DNA of 64,000 nucleotides from Bradyrhizobium sp. SK17. Its GTDB lineage: Bacteria > Pseudomonadota > Alphaproteobacteria > Rhizobiales > Xanthobacteraceae. The stretch covers positions 1,922,001 through 1,986,000 of the forward strand of contig NZ_CP025113.1 of the NCBI RefSeq assembly GCF_002831585.1, in the 5' to 3' direction. Position 1 is the first letter of the stretch; each line of letters begins with the position of its first letter. Under the pieces are notes generated by a model. The model made no database searches and had not been told where the DNA came from. It was given only the letters and a program-made list of their open reading frames with translations. Made by a program: the position numbers and the translations under genes. This document shows positions 26,580-35,124 of the stretch, one piece after another.

Positions 26580-26927
26580 TCACAGGGTCTGCAGGAAGTC
26601 CACCACGGCGTCGATTTCCTTCTCGCTCAGAATCCGGTTGCGGCCGAACGGCGGCATCACGGTCTGCGGGTTGCGTTTGGTCTCATCGGTGACGATCGCG
26701 ATCAGCTCGTCGCGGCTGTATTTCGCCTTGAGTCCGGTCAGCTCGGGGCCGATCGTGCCGGGCAGCTCGCCGCCCTTGATGACATGGCAGGTCAGGCAAT
26801 TGCCCTTGCCGCGGTCGAAAGCGAGCTTTTGGCCCTCAGTGGCGGACTGGGCCTGCGCGGGCATAGCCACGGCGATGCCGGCCAGCAGCGCCAGAACGAA
26901 GGCTGGCTTGGTGAAAGTGGCGATCAA
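26580..26927 (-). CDS. soxX: Cytochrome c SoxX
   Basis: 115 aa from a TTG start at 26927, chosen because GGGAA lies 8 bases upstream and a signal peptide begins there (cleaving after PAQA at ~26). The open frame extends to an ATG at 27005, which would add 26 residues before the signal. Haem motif C44-L-T-C47-H48 and a distal methionine M91 in TVMPPFG are as in SoxX. With SoxA it forms the SoxXA thiosulfate-conjugating complex. First gene of the sox operon. Confidence 0.92.
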   Translation of the reverse strand: MIATFTKPAFVLALLAGIAVAMPAQAQSATEGQKLAFDRGKGNCLTCHVIKGGELPGTIGPELTGLKAKYSRDELIAIVTDETKRNPQTVMPPFGRNRILSEKEIDAVVDFLQTL

Positions 26928-27075
26928 GGACGTTTCCCGGGCTTCAATCTCGATGATCCCATCGCAATATAAAGAGTGGAAAGCACAAAGGCCATCGGCT
27001 GGCAACTTGGAGAATAGGCGCGTTGCGACGGGGTTAATGTCGTTACGGAAAGGTCAGCGCAGATGAAACCAGGCC

Positions 27076-27200
27076 CGTCATCCTGAGCAGGCCGCAACGC
27101 GGCCGTCTCGAAGGGTGGACGGCCCGACCGGTGGCTGTGCATTCTTCGAGGCTCGCCGGCGGCGCAATTGCGCCGCAAGGCTCGCACCTCGGAATGACGG
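27076..27200. repeat. Palindromic intergenic repeat, family C
   Basis: CCGTCATCCTGAGCAGGCCG at the left, CGTCTCGAAGGGTGGAC, then CTTCGAGGCTCGCCGGCGGC and GCAATTGCGCCGCAAGGCTC at the right. Shares blocks with 20375-20522. It lies between the divergent soxX and DUF938 genes, so it may sit inside or next to their promoters. Confidence 0.85.
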
Positions 27201-27284
27201 GGAAGCAACAGCGGTGTCGTTTCGGTTCCGATTTTGCCGATTGCGGTTGCGCGGTCTACATTCGGCTAACACAGGAGACGTGCG

Positions 27285-27974
27285 GTGGCGGAGTTCGTGG
27301 TGGAGTTCGGCAAGGACGGTCGGCCGGTTGAGGCGGACGGTCGGCTCGACGCGGCGGCCTTCCACCGCAACCATCAGCCGATCTGGGCGGTCCTGAAGGA
27401 TTTCCTCGCCGGCCGATCCGGCGACGTGCTGGAAGCCGGCAGCGGCACCGGCCAGCATGTCGTCCATTTCGCCAGCCAGACGCCCGACATCATCTGGTGG
27501 CCGAGCGACCTCCATGCCGCGCATCTGCGCAGCATCGCGGCCTGGCGCGCCCATGCCGGGCTTGCCAACATCCGGCCGGCGCAGCCGATCGATCTGTCCG
27601 ATCCGGCCTGGTCGCCGGCGCCGTCGGACGGCAAAGGTCCGGACAGGCTGCTCGCGATCTTCTGCGCCAATGTGATCCACATCGCGCCGTGGCGCGTCGC
27701 CGAGGGCCTGTTCGCCGGCGCCGCGCGGCATCTGCGCGCCGACGGCCGGCTGTTCCTCTACGGCCCGTTCAAGCGCGGCGGCAAGCACACTGCGCTCAGC
27801 AATGCCGTGTTCGACACCTCGTTGCGCGAACGCGACGCCGAGTGGGGCGTGCGCGACATCGCCGATGTCGAAGCGCTCGCGGAGAGCGTCGGGCTGAAGC
27901 TCGGCGGCACTTTCGAGATGCCGGCCAACAACATGATCCTGATGTTCGTGCGGAAGGATGCGGGTCAATCGTAG
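27285..27974 (+). CDS. DUF938 family SAM-methyltransferase-like protein
   Basis: 229 aa from GTG 27285 with AGGAG 8 bases upstream. Methyltransferase-type motif I (DVLEAGSGTGQHVVHFA), WWPSDLHAAHL, IFCANVIHIAPW and LFLYGPFKRGGKHTALSN are the DUF938 signatures. Cytoplasmic; the substrate is not known for this family. The stop codon TAG is contributed by a perfect inverted repeat that begins at 27971. Confidence 0.85.
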   Translation: MAEFVVEFGKDGRPVEADGRLDAAAFHRNHQPIWAVLKDFLAGRSGDVLEAGSGTGQHVVHFASQTPDIIWWPSDLHAAHLRSIAAWRAHAGLANIRPAQPIDLSDPAWSPAPSDGKGPDRLLAIFCANVIHIAPWRVAEGLFAGAARHLRADGRLFLYGPFKRGGKHTALSNAVFDTSLRERDAEWGVRDIADVEALAESVGLKLGGTFEMPANNMILMFVRKDAGQS

Positions 27975-28054
27975 GATGGGTAGAGCGCAGCGAAACCCAT
28001 CGCGCTTGTCCGAGGCGACGGTTGATGGGTTTCGCTGCGCTCTACCCATCCTAC
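27971..28054. repeat. 30-bp perfect inverted repeat between convergent genes
   Basis: Arms GTAGGATGGGTAGAGCGCAG with continuation CGAAACCCAT (27971-28000) and their exact complement at 28025-28054, around a 24-base loop. It lies between the 3' ends of the DUF938 and isoaspartyl methyltransferase-like genes, so it can form a strong hairpin in both transcripts. No T-run follows in either direction. Confidence 0.9.
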
Positions 28055-28073
28055 AGATCGGGCAATGGCCAGC

Positions 28074-28946
28074 TCAGTCGTAAGCCAGACACCATCCGTC
28101 CCCGCGCAGCCAGCAACGCGCGTCGGGAATCCCGGCATCGCGGTAGAGCCGCGTCACCTTCTGCCAGCCGCCGCGGGCGAAGGCTTTGGCCAGCGCCTGC
28201 TCTGATGGCTCGTCGCGGCCGCCGTCACAGGGAATGATCGCGACCGGTGAAATCCAGTCGGCTTGATACGCGCCATCGGCGCGTCGGACCCGGAACACCG
28301 CGCCGGAGCGCGCCACATGCTCCGGCGTGCCGCCCTTGAAGCCCGCATCCGATGTCAGCGGCAGGATCAGGCGGCCACCCTCGGCGAGGCCGTCGAGCCA
28401 GCGCGCCGCGGGCCGGGTGCAGCCGGCGTTGACGTAGATCACGCCGGCCGGCCTGAACTCCACCTGCGTGCCGTCACCCGTGATGATCTCGACATTTGAA
28501 TAAGGGGCGAGATTGGCGCGGGCACGTGCCGCAAGCTCCGGGTCGTATTCAATGCCGGTGACCCGGCCGGTCGGTCCGACCAGATGCGCGAGCAGGGCCG
28601 TGTAGTAACCCGTGCCGGTTCCAACATGCACCACGTGTTCGCCAGCGGCGGGCGCGGCCCGGTGCATGAGGTGGGCGTGCAGCGAGGGCTGGCCATTGTT
28701 GAGGCGTCGTTCGGGCAGCAGCGCGACGAGGTCGTTGGTGTAGAGGTAGACAGGATCGGCATCGGGCGTCGGCATGTAATCCTGTCGAAACCCCCGCAGC
28801 ATCATCCATGGTCCCGAGCCGACGAAATCCTCTCGGGGAATCGCGGCGAAGGCCGCGGCGACGCGCGGATCGACGACGTTGGCGGCGGCCAGGATCTGCC
28901 TGGCGTAGGCTCCGCGGACGATGCGGAGTTCGGCTTGCGGGTCCAT
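28074..28946 (-). CDS. Protein-L-isoaspartate methyltransferase-like protein
   Basis: 290 aa. The PCMT pattern is recognisable: VDPRVAAAFAAIPREDFVG near the N-terminus, then VVHVGTGTGYYTALLAHLVG (SAM motif I), VTGIEYDPELAARARANL and GVIYVNAGCTRPAARWLDGLAEGGRLILPL. The C-terminus is extended beyond classical ~210-aa PCMT enzymes and ends in a cysteine/tryptophan-rich stretch (ARCWLRGDGWCLAYD). It could repair isoaspartate or methylate another carboxylate. Divergent from the HicB gene. Confidence 0.82.
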   Translation of the reverse strand: MDPQAELRIVRGAYARQILAAANVVDPRVAAAFAAIPREDFVGSGPWMMLRGFRQDYMPTPDADPVYLYTNDLVALLPERRLNNGQPSLHAHLMHRAAPAAGEHVVHVGTGTGYYTALLAHLVGPTGRVTGIEYDPELAARARANLAPYSNVEIITGDGTQVEFRPAGVIYVNAGCTRPAARWLDGLAEGGRLILPLTSDAGFKGGTPEHVARSGAVFRVRRADGAYQADWISPVAIIPCDGGRDEPSEQALAKAFARGGWQKVTRLYRDAGIPDARCWLRGDGWCLAYD

Positions 28947-28969
28947 CGCGGTGCTCCCTTTGCCTTTCG

Positions 28970-28985
28970 TGTGTCATTTGACACA
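28970..28985. promoter_or_regulatory. Palindrome in the PCMT/hicB divergent gap
   Basis: TGTGTCA-TT-TGACACA is a perfect 7-bp inverted repeat with a 2-base spacer. A partial half-site continues to the right (CAATGTGTG). It lies 43 bases before the HicB ATG and is a plausible HicB operator, since HicB proteins with a DNA-binding domain autoregulate. Binding is inferred. Confidence 0.5.
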
Positions 28986-29027
28986 TCAATGTGTGTGAAA
29001 TAGCATACTTCAACGACGGAGGCCAGA

Positions 29028-29525
29028 ATGAAGAGACGGCTTTATCCGGCCGTGCTGGAGCGCGGACCACGCGGCGCGTTCGGGGCATGGTTTCCGGATT
29101 TTCCCGGCTGCGTGGCCGGCGGCAAATCGCAGGAGGAGGCGATCGAGCGCGCCGAGCGTGCGCTGGCGCAGGCGGTGGACGGCTGGCTCGAGCAGGGCCA
29201 CGCGCTGCCGGAGCCGACGCCGATCGAGCGGATCGTGCCGCCCAAGGGCTCCGACGTCGCGGCGTTCTTCATGGTCGGCGTCGATCCGCCCGATCCGTCC
29301 GAGCGCGTCAATGTCTACCTGCCGAAGAGCCTGATCACGCGCATCGACAAGCGCGCCGCGGAGCTCGGCATGAGCCGTTCGAGCTTCTTCGGCTTTGCGA
29401 GCTCGCTCGCGCTGGAATGGCCGGGCGGATTTCCGCGCGGCGCCCCGATCGCGCCGCGCTCCAAGGTGCACAAGACCGGCGCGCTGCGCGCCGAGAAGCG
29501 GCCGGGAAAGAAGCCGGCGCGGTAG
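29028..29525 (+). CDS. Orphan HicB-family antitoxin-like protein
   Basis: 165 aa. ATG 29028 follows CGGAGG. The N-terminal HicB partial RNase-H-like fold is clear (RLYPAVLERGPRGAFGAWFP, DFPGCVAGGKSQEEAIERAE, ALAQAVDGWLEQG). Residues ~95-125 form a ribbon-helix-helix-type segment (RVNVYLPKSLITRIDKRAAE, LGMSRSSFFGFAS). The tail is basic (AEKRPGKKPAR). No HicA toxin (~60 aa, dsRBD-like) is found on either side, so this is an orphan regulator or a domesticated antitoxin. Confidence 0.85.
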   Translation: MKRRLYPAVLERGPRGAFGAWFPDFPGCVAGGKSQEEAIERAERALAQAVDGWLEQGHALPEPTPIERIVPPKGSDVAAFFMVGVDPPDPSERVNVYLPKSLITRIDKRAAELGMSRSSFFGFASSLALEWPGGFPRGAPIAPRSKVHKTGALRAEKRPGKKPAR

Positions 29526-29540
29526 GGCGATTGCAGCCGC

Positions 29541-29583
29541 CGTCATTCCGGGGCGCGCCTCTTGGCGCGAGCCCGGAATGACG
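29541..29583. repeat. Palindromic intergenic repeat, family D
   Basis: CGTCATTCCGGGGCGCGCCT then CTTGGCGCGAGCCCGGAATG-ACG, a short hairpin unit with imperfectly complementary arms. A longer related copy is at 34995-35096. Confidence 0.85.
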
Positions 29584-29731
29584 AAGTTGGGTACCAGCCG
29601 CACTTTGCTTTCGCCGCCCCTCGTGCGCCTCCCGCATGGCGTACGTCCGTTTGCGCCGGTTGATCGGCCTGCACCCGCTCTCCATAGTGCCGGCGATTGC
29701 AGGCCGCCGGGGCCTCGACGCGGGACTATCG

Positions 29732-30976
29732 ATGATCGACGTGACAGCTGCGGACGAAACCAGTGACGACGCGCGGGCGCGCGCCAATGTGTGGCGGCTG
29801 GCGGCGGCGCAGGCGCTGACCGGGGCCAATTCGGCCGTGATCTTCGCCACCGGCTCGATCGTCGGCGCGTCGCTGGCGCCGAGCGTCTCGCTCGCCACCG
29901 TGCCGCTCTCGATGTATGTGCTCGGCCTTGCCGCCGGCACGCTGCCGACCGGCGCGATCTCGCGCGCCTATGGCCGCCGCACAGCCTTCATCATCGGCAC
30001 CTTCTGCGGCACGCTCACCGGCGCGCTCGGCGCCTGGGCGATCCTGCATTCGTCGTTCTGGCTGTTCTGCGGCGCGACCTTCCTCGGCGGACTCTATGGC
30101 GCCGTCGCGCAATCCTATCGCTTCGCGGCGGCCGACGGCGCCAGCGCTGCGTTCCGGCCCAAGGCGGTGTCCTGGGTGATGGCCGGCGGCGTATTCGCCG
30201 GCGTGCTGGGGCCGCAGCTCGTGCAATGGACCATGGACATCTGGCCGCCTTACCTGTTCGCGTTCTCCTTCGTGATGCAGGCGCTGGTCGCGCTGGTGGC
30301 GATGGCGGTGCTGTCGGGCGTCGACGCACCGAAGCCCGCGGCCGCGGATCTGCATGGCGGCCGCCCGCTGTTCGAAATCGCCAGGCAGCCGCGCTTCATC
30401 GCCGCCGCGCTGTGCGGCGTGATCGCCTATCCGATGATGAACCTGGTGATGACCTCGGCGCCGCTCGCGATGAAGATGTGTGGGCTCACGGTCAGCGATT
30501 CCAATTTCGGCATCCAGTGGCACATCGTGGCGATGTATGGCCCGAGCTTCTTCACCGGCTCGCTGATCGCGCGGTTCGGCGCACCGCGCATCGTCGCGCT
30601 CGGGCTGGCGCTGGAGGCGGTGGCCGCGATGATCGGGCTGTCGGGCATCACGGCGCCGCACTTCTGGGCGACGCTGTTCGTGCTCGGCGTCGGCTGGAAT
30701 TTCGCCTTCGTCGGCGCCTCCGCGCTGGTGCTGGAAACGCACCGGCCGCAGGAGCGCAACAAGGTGCAGGCGTTCAACGATTTCCTCGTCTTCGGCATGA
30801 TGGCGATCGGCTCGTTCTCGTCAGGCCAGCTGCTCGCGCATTACGGCTGGAACGCGGTCAACTGGGTGGTGTTCCCGCCGGTGCTGCTCGGCCTTGCCGT
30901 GCTGTCACTGGCGTCATTTGCCAAGCGGCGGGCGAAATTGCGCGCGGTGGAAGAGATTCCGGACCCGAGCATGTAG
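29732..30976 (+). CDS. MFS transporter
   Basis: 414 aa from ATG 29732 (MIDVTAADETSDD); the frame is open to 29636 but that stretch is basic and unlike a transporter N-terminus. Twelve spans. Markers: SRAYGRRTAFIIGT in the TM2-3 loop and VLETHRPQERNKVQAFNDFLVFGM in the C-terminal half, as in the YfmO/NreB-like MFS group. The substrate is unknown. No regulator or partner enzyme adjoins it. Confidence 0.84.
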   Translation: MIDVTAADETSDDARARANVWRLAAAQALTGANSAVIFATGSIVGASLAPSVSLATVPLSMYVLGLAAGTLPTGAISRAYGRRTAFIIGTFCGTLTGALGAWAILHSSFWLFCGATFLGGLYGAVAQSYRFAAADGASAAFRPKAVSWVMAGGVFAGVLGPQLVQWTMDIWPPYLFAFSFVMQALVALVAMAVLSGVDAPKPAAADLHGGRPLFEIARQPRFIAAALCGVIAYPMMNLVMTSAPLAMKMCGLTVSDSNFGIQWHIVAMYGPSFFTGSLIARFGAPRIVALGLALEAVAAMIGLSGITAPHFWATLFVLGVGWNFAFVGASALVLETHRPQERNKVQAFNDFLVFGMMAIGSFSSGQLLAHYGWNAVNWVVFPPVLLGLAVLSLASFAKRRAKLRAVEEIPDPSM

Positions 30977-31145
30977 GCATGTTCCGGAAAAATGTGCCGC
31001 GGCTTCCCGCAAGAACATGCCCAACGATCTCCTGCTGCCAACTGCTGACACTTCGACCCGCTTCGAAGTGACGTGCTTGCACAGCTCCCTACATCGTGAG
31101 AACGGATTAATCCGGTCATGACGATGTCGGAAGCAAGAGCAAGAA

Positions 31146-32372
31146 ATGGACGCATCCTCACCCACGCGAACTGACGAATCCTCGCTCGGCTACGAAGGCT
31201 GGCGCATCGTCGCCGTCTGCTTCCTGCTGGCGACCTTCGGCTGGGGCCTCGGCTTCTACGGCCAGAGCGTCTATGTCGCCGAGCTGCACAAGCAGCACGG
31301 CTGGCCGGCCTCGCTGGTCTCGTCGGGCACTACCTTCTTCTATCTGTTCGGTGCAGCGCTGGTCGCCTTCGTCAGCGAGGCGATCAAGGCGTTCGGCGCG
31401 CGCAGTTGCCTGATCGCCGGCACCTTGGCGATGGCGGTCGCGTCGGTTGCGATCGGCCAGGTGCGCGAGCCGTGGCAGCTCTATCTCGCCGACGCGCTGC
31501 TGGCGGTCGGCTGGGCCGGCACCAGCCTCGGCATCATCACCAACACGCTCGGCCTGTGGTTCGACAAGAAGCGCGGCATGGCGATCAGCCTGGCGCTGAA
31601 CGGCGCGAGCTTCGGCGGCATCGTCGGCGTGCCGCTGCTGGTGACCGGGATCGGCGCATTCGGCTTCTCCGGAGCGATGATCGCCGCCGCCGGGCTGCTG
31701 GTCGTGATCATGGTGCCGGTGATCCTGATCTTCGTCGGGCGGCCACCGGCGCATCTGCACGCGGTGACGTCAGCGGCTGCTGATGCGCCGTCAGCGACCC
31801 AGATCCGGGCGAGGGCGCTGCGCGACATCCGCTTCCTCTCGGTCTCGATCGCGTTCGCGCTGGTGCTGTTCGCCCAGGTCGGCTTCATCGTGCATCTGAT
31901 CGCCTATCTCGACCAGGTGATCGGTCGCGAGCGCGCCACGGTGGCGATGGCGCTCTTGACCGCGATGGCCGTGGTCGGCCGCGTCTCGTTCTCTTTCGTG
32001 ATCGACCGGCTCAACCAGCGGCTGGCATCGGCGCTGTCCTTTGTCAGCCAGGCGGTCGCGCTCGTCATCATCATCAACGTGCACAACGACGTGGCGCAGA
32101 TCGCCGCCTGCGCGCTGTTCGGCTTCTCGGTCGGCAATCTGATCACGCTGCCGGCGTTGATCGTGCAGCGCGAGTTCGATCCACGCGCTTTCGGCGTGCT
32201 GGTCAGCCTGATCACCGCGATCAACCAGATCACCTACGCGTTCGGCCCCGGCGTGATCGGGCTGCTGCATGATCTCTCGGGCAGCTACACGCTGCCGTTC
32301 TATGGCTGCATCGGCCTCGAACTGATCGCGGCCGTGACGATCATGACCCGCGGACCGGCCGCGCCATCCTGA
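31146..32372 (+). CDS. MFS transporter (oxalate/formate antiporter-like)
   Basis: 408 aa. ATG 31146 follows AGCAAGA, a weak ribosome-binding site. Twelve spans. GYEGWRIVAVCFLLATFGWG, SVYVAELHKQHGWPASLVSS and TLGLWFDKKRGMAISLALNG are typical of the monocarboxylate/oxalate-formate antiporter branch of MFS. The substrate is probably an organic anion. It follows the previous MFS gene after 169 bases without a gene; no shared operon is evident. Confidence 0.85.
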   Translation: MDASSPTRTDESSLGYEGWRIVAVCFLLATFGWGLGFYGQSVYVAELHKQHGWPASLVSSGTTFFYLFGAALVAFVSEAIKAFGARSCLIAGTLAMAVASVAIGQVREPWQLYLADALLAVGWAGTSLGIITNTLGLWFDKKRGMAISLALNGASFGGIVGVPLLVTGIGAFGFSGAMIAAAGLLVVIMVPVILIFVGRPPAHLHAVTSAAADAPSATQIRARALRDIRFLSVSIAFALVLFAQVGFIVHLIAYLDQVIGRERATVAMALLTAMAVVGRVSFSFVIDRLNQRLASALSFVSQAVALVIIINVHNDVAQIAACALFGFSVGNLITLPALIVQREFDPRAFGVLVSLITAINQITYAFGPGVIGLLHDLSGSYTLPFYGCIGLELIAAVTIMTRGPAAPS

Positions 32373-32448
32373 AAACGACCTTGTAGCCCGGATGAGCGAA
32401 GCGATATCCGGGACCGCGCCGCGGAATTACGATTGTCGGGTCACGGAA

Positions 32449-32943
32449 TTATCCCGCGCGCTGCTTCAGCAACTCCTCGAGGTCGAGCCGCCGCGTGAAC
32501 ATTGAAAGCTTGCCGTCTGCGCTGCGCGGCCAATCGGCTTCGGGGCGGTCCCAATAGAGCTCGACGCCGTTCTCGTCGGGATCGCGCAGGTACAGCGCCT
32601 GGCTGACGCCATGGTCGCTGGCGCCATCGAGCTGGATGCCGGCCGAGATCACCCGGTGCAGCGCGTCGGCGAGCGCGGGGCGGGTCGGGTAGAGGATGGC
32701 GGTGTGGAACAGGCCGGTGGTGCCTGATGGCGGCGGGTGGCCGCCCTTGCTCTCCCAGGTATTGAGGCCGATGTGGTGGTGATAGCCGCCGGCCGAGATG
32801 AAGGCCGCGCCGGAGCTCATGCGCTGCTGCAACTCGAAGCCGAGCACGCCGCAATAGAAGCCGAGCGCACGGTCCAGGTCGGCCACCTTGAGATGGACAT
32901 GCCCGATCCGCGTGCCCGCGATGATGGGAGGATTTTGCGACAT
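32449..32943 (-). CDS. VOC-family dioxygenase/glyoxalase-like protein
   Basis: 164 aa from ATG 32943; the open frame runs to 33162 but the leading part is unrelated. Two beta-alpha-beta-beta-beta units: IGHVHLKVADLDRALGFYCG with the first metal histidine, then AGGYHHHIGLNTW, GLFHTAILYPTR and DPDENGVELYWDRPEADWP with the metal-ligand glutamate. This is close to catechol-2,3-dioxygenase-like VOC proteins. The reaction is not certain. It shares a strand with the CMD-family gene at 33078-33623, 134 bases away. Confidence 0.85.
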   Translation of the reverse strand: MSQNPPIIAGTRIGHVHLKVADLDRALGFYCGVLGFELQQRMSSGAAFISAGGYHHHIGLNTWESKGGHPPPSGTTGLFHTAILYPTRPALADALHRVISAGIQLDGASDHGVSQALYLRDPDENGVELYWDRPEADWPRSADGKLSMFTRRLDLEELLKQRAG

Positions 32944-33077
32944 AGACTGCTCCGCTGGCGTCAGCGCCCTGCTGCTCAGGGCAAGGCTTCGCCGCCTGAT
33001 ATAGTCCGGATTTGCCTGGACCGGAGCAATCCATCCGGAAACGCAGCGTTTCCGAACGGCGCCACGGTCCGCCTGAC

Positions 33078-33623
33078 CTAGCAGAGCTCCGACAACTCGC
33101 CGCCGGGCAGCTGGAACTCGAACGTGTTCAGCGTCATCGACACCATCGTGTAGTAGCCGCACAGGCCGATCACCTCGACGAGGCCACGCTGGCTCAGCAC
33201 CTCGATCGCCTCGTCATACAGTGCCTTCGGCAGGCCGTGACCTTCGTGCAGCGCCTTGGCGACGTCGTAGATCACCCTGGCCTTGGGATCGTCGAAGGTC
33301 GGCGTCCGGCGCACGCGGATGTCCTCGATGATCTTCGGATCGAGGCCGCCCTTCAGCGCGAGCCGCTTGTGGGCGTACCATTCGTAATGCGCGGTCCAGT
33401 GCCGGGCGGTGACGAGGATCGCGATCTCCGACAGCTTTGCGGGAAAGATCGTGTCGAAGCGCAAGACCTCGCCGAGCCGCGTGGCATGCCGCGCCATCTC
33501 CGGGCTGTTCAGCCAGGCCAGCATCGGCGCCGGTGGCGCGCCGCGCTTGCCGGCGATCGACTCGTCGTAGGTTTCTTTCTGGGCGGCGTTCATTTCGCTA
33601 GGCGAAAGCAGCTTCAGCCGCAT
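33078..33623 (-). CDS. Carboxymuconolactone decarboxylase-family protein
   Basis: 181 aa from ATG 33623 (MRLKLLSPSEM). The all-helical CMD/AhpD core has ILVTARHWTAHYEWYAHKRLAL with its histidines and YDEAIEVLSQRGLVEVIGLC. There is no CxxC peroxidatic pair, so it is closer to decarboxylase-like members than to AhpD. The longer upstream frame (to 34124) overlaps the acyl-CoA dehydrogenase gene antisense and is not real. It is divergent from that dehydrogenase gene with 169 bases between. Confidence 0.85.
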   Translation of the reverse strand: MRLKLLSPSEMNAAQKETYDESIAGKRGAPPAPMLAWLNSPEMARHATRLGEVLRFDTIFPAKLSEIAILVTARHWTAHYEWYAHKRLALKGGLDPKIIEDIRVRRTPTFDDPKARVIYDVAKALHEGHGLPKALYDEAIEVLSQRGLVEVIGLCGYYTMVSMTLNTFEFQLPGGELSELC

Positions 33624-33792
33624 GTCCGTTTTCTCTTGTTTTTCAAGCGTTACCCCATCTCGGCGATACACCCGAACCTGCAAGGTGAGTAGCGACGCCA
33701 GAGCATGGCGCGGCCGCGAGGCATATTGAATTCGGCGGCTGCGTAGGTCTAAGGTCGAATCCAATTCGTCGATTTTGAGTGGAAACGCACCC

Positions 33793-34977
33793 ATGGCTGA
33801 CCTTGAGACATTCCGCGCCGAGACCCGCGCCTGGCTGGAGCAGAACTGCCCGCCGGAGATGCGCAAGCCGATGGCCTCGGATGGCGACACCTTCTGGGGT
33901 GGCCGCAACACGAAATTCTCCTCCGAAGCGCAGCGCGTCTGGTTCGAGCGGATGCGCGACAAGGGCTGGACCGTTCCGCATTGGCCGAAGGAATATGGCG
34001 GCGGAGGCCTCGACGGCGAGGAAGCCAAGATCGTGCGCCAGGAGATGGCGGCGATCGGCGCGCGCCAGCCGCTGACCTCGTTCGGCATCTCGATGCTCGG
34101 GCCGGCGCTGCTGCAATACGGCACCGAGGAGCAGAAGAAGGAGCATCTGCCGAAGATCGCCGCGGGCCTGATCCGCTGGTGCCAGGGTTATTCCGAGCCG
34201 AACGCCGGCTCCGACCTCGCTTCGCTGCAAACCCGCGCGATCGGCGACGGCGACGACTACATCATCAACGGCCAGAAGATCTGGACCTCCTACGCCAACT
34301 ATGCCGACTGGATCTTCTGCCTGGTGCGCACCGATCCGGCCGCCAAGAAGCATGACGGCATCAGCTTCATCCTGTTCGACATGACCTCGAAGGGCGTGTC
34401 GACCAAGCCGATCCTGCTGATCTCCGGCTATTCGCCATTCTGCGAAACCTTCTTCGACAATGTCCGGGTGCCGAAGTCGCATGTCGTCGGCACCGTCAAT
34501 CGCGGCTGGGATGTCGCGAAGTATCTGTTGCAGCATGAGCGCGCGATGATCTCGGGCATGGGCGAGCGCGGCGTCGGCCGTCCGCTCGGCCAGATCGCCG
34601 CCGACTCGGTCGGCGCGGATGCGCAAGGCAAGCTCGACGATGCCCAACTGCGCAGCCAGATCGCGAATTTCGAGGTCGATGAGGCGGCGCTTGCCGCGGC
34701 GGCCGAGCGCGCGGTCGATCTCGCCAAGGCCGGGCAGTCGCATCCGGCGTTCTCGTCGGCGATGAAATATTACGGCACCGAGCTCAACAAGCGCCGCTAC
34801 GAGATCCTGATGTCCGCGGGCGGCAGCGACGCGCTGGAATGGGAGAGCGACCGTTCCCGCGGCGGCGCCCGTCCGCGCGCCTGGCTGCGCACCAAGGCCA
34901 ACTCGATCGAGGGCGGCACCTCTGAGGTGATGCTCGGCATCGTCGCCAAGCGCATCCTCGATCTGCCCGGCGCGTGA
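33793..34977 (+). CDS. Acyl-CoA dehydrogenase family protein
   Basis: 394 aa from ATG 33793 (a TTG at 33775 is in frame upstream). The N-terminal helical domain is followed by the FAD-binding middle beta-domain (QGYSEPNAGSDLASLQTRAI, INGQKIWTSYANYADW) and the C-terminal domain ending GGTSEVMLGIVAKRILDLP, the signature of short/medium-chain acyl-CoA dehydrogenases. Pairs with the dehydrogenase at 35125-36264; such pairs form heteromers in steroid or dicarboxylate pathways. The substrate is not determinable. Confidence 0.88.
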   Translation: MADLETFRAETRAWLEQNCPPEMRKPMASDGDTFWGGRNTKFSSEAQRVWFERMRDKGWTVPHWPKEYGGGGLDGEEAKIVRQEMAAIGARQPLTSFGISMLGPALLQYGTEEQKKEHLPKIAAGLIRWCQGYSEPNAGSDLASLQTRAIGDGDDYIINGQKIWTSYANYADWIFCLVRTDPAAKKHDGISFILFDMTSKGVSTKPILLISGYSPFCETFFDNVRVPKSHVVGTVNRGWDVAKYLLQHERAMISGMGERGVGRPLGQIAADSVGADAQGKLDDAQLRSQIANFEVDEAALAAAAERAVDLAKAGQSHPAFSSAMKYYGTELNKRRYEILMSAGGSDALEWESDRSRGGARPRAWLRTKANSIEGGTSEVMLGIVAKRILDLPGA

Positions 34978-34994
34978 CGCACAATCTCACCACA

Positions 34995-35096
34995 CGTCAT
35001 TCCGGGATGGCCCGCAGGGCCAGGCCCGGAATCCATAACCACGATCGTGCGTATGGATTCCGGGCTCGCGACGATGTCGCGCCCCGGAATGACGAG
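34995..35096. repeat. Palindromic intergenic repeat, family D
   Basis: CGTCATTCCGGGATGGCCCG, a central CCCGGAATCCATAACCACGA with complement ATGGATTCCGGG, and a closing CGCCCCGGAATGACG. It lies between the two acyl-CoA dehydrogenase genes and fills most of the 147-base gap. Confidence 0.85.
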
Positions 35097-35124
35097 ATTA
35101 ACATCTGAAGAGCGGAATCCATCC

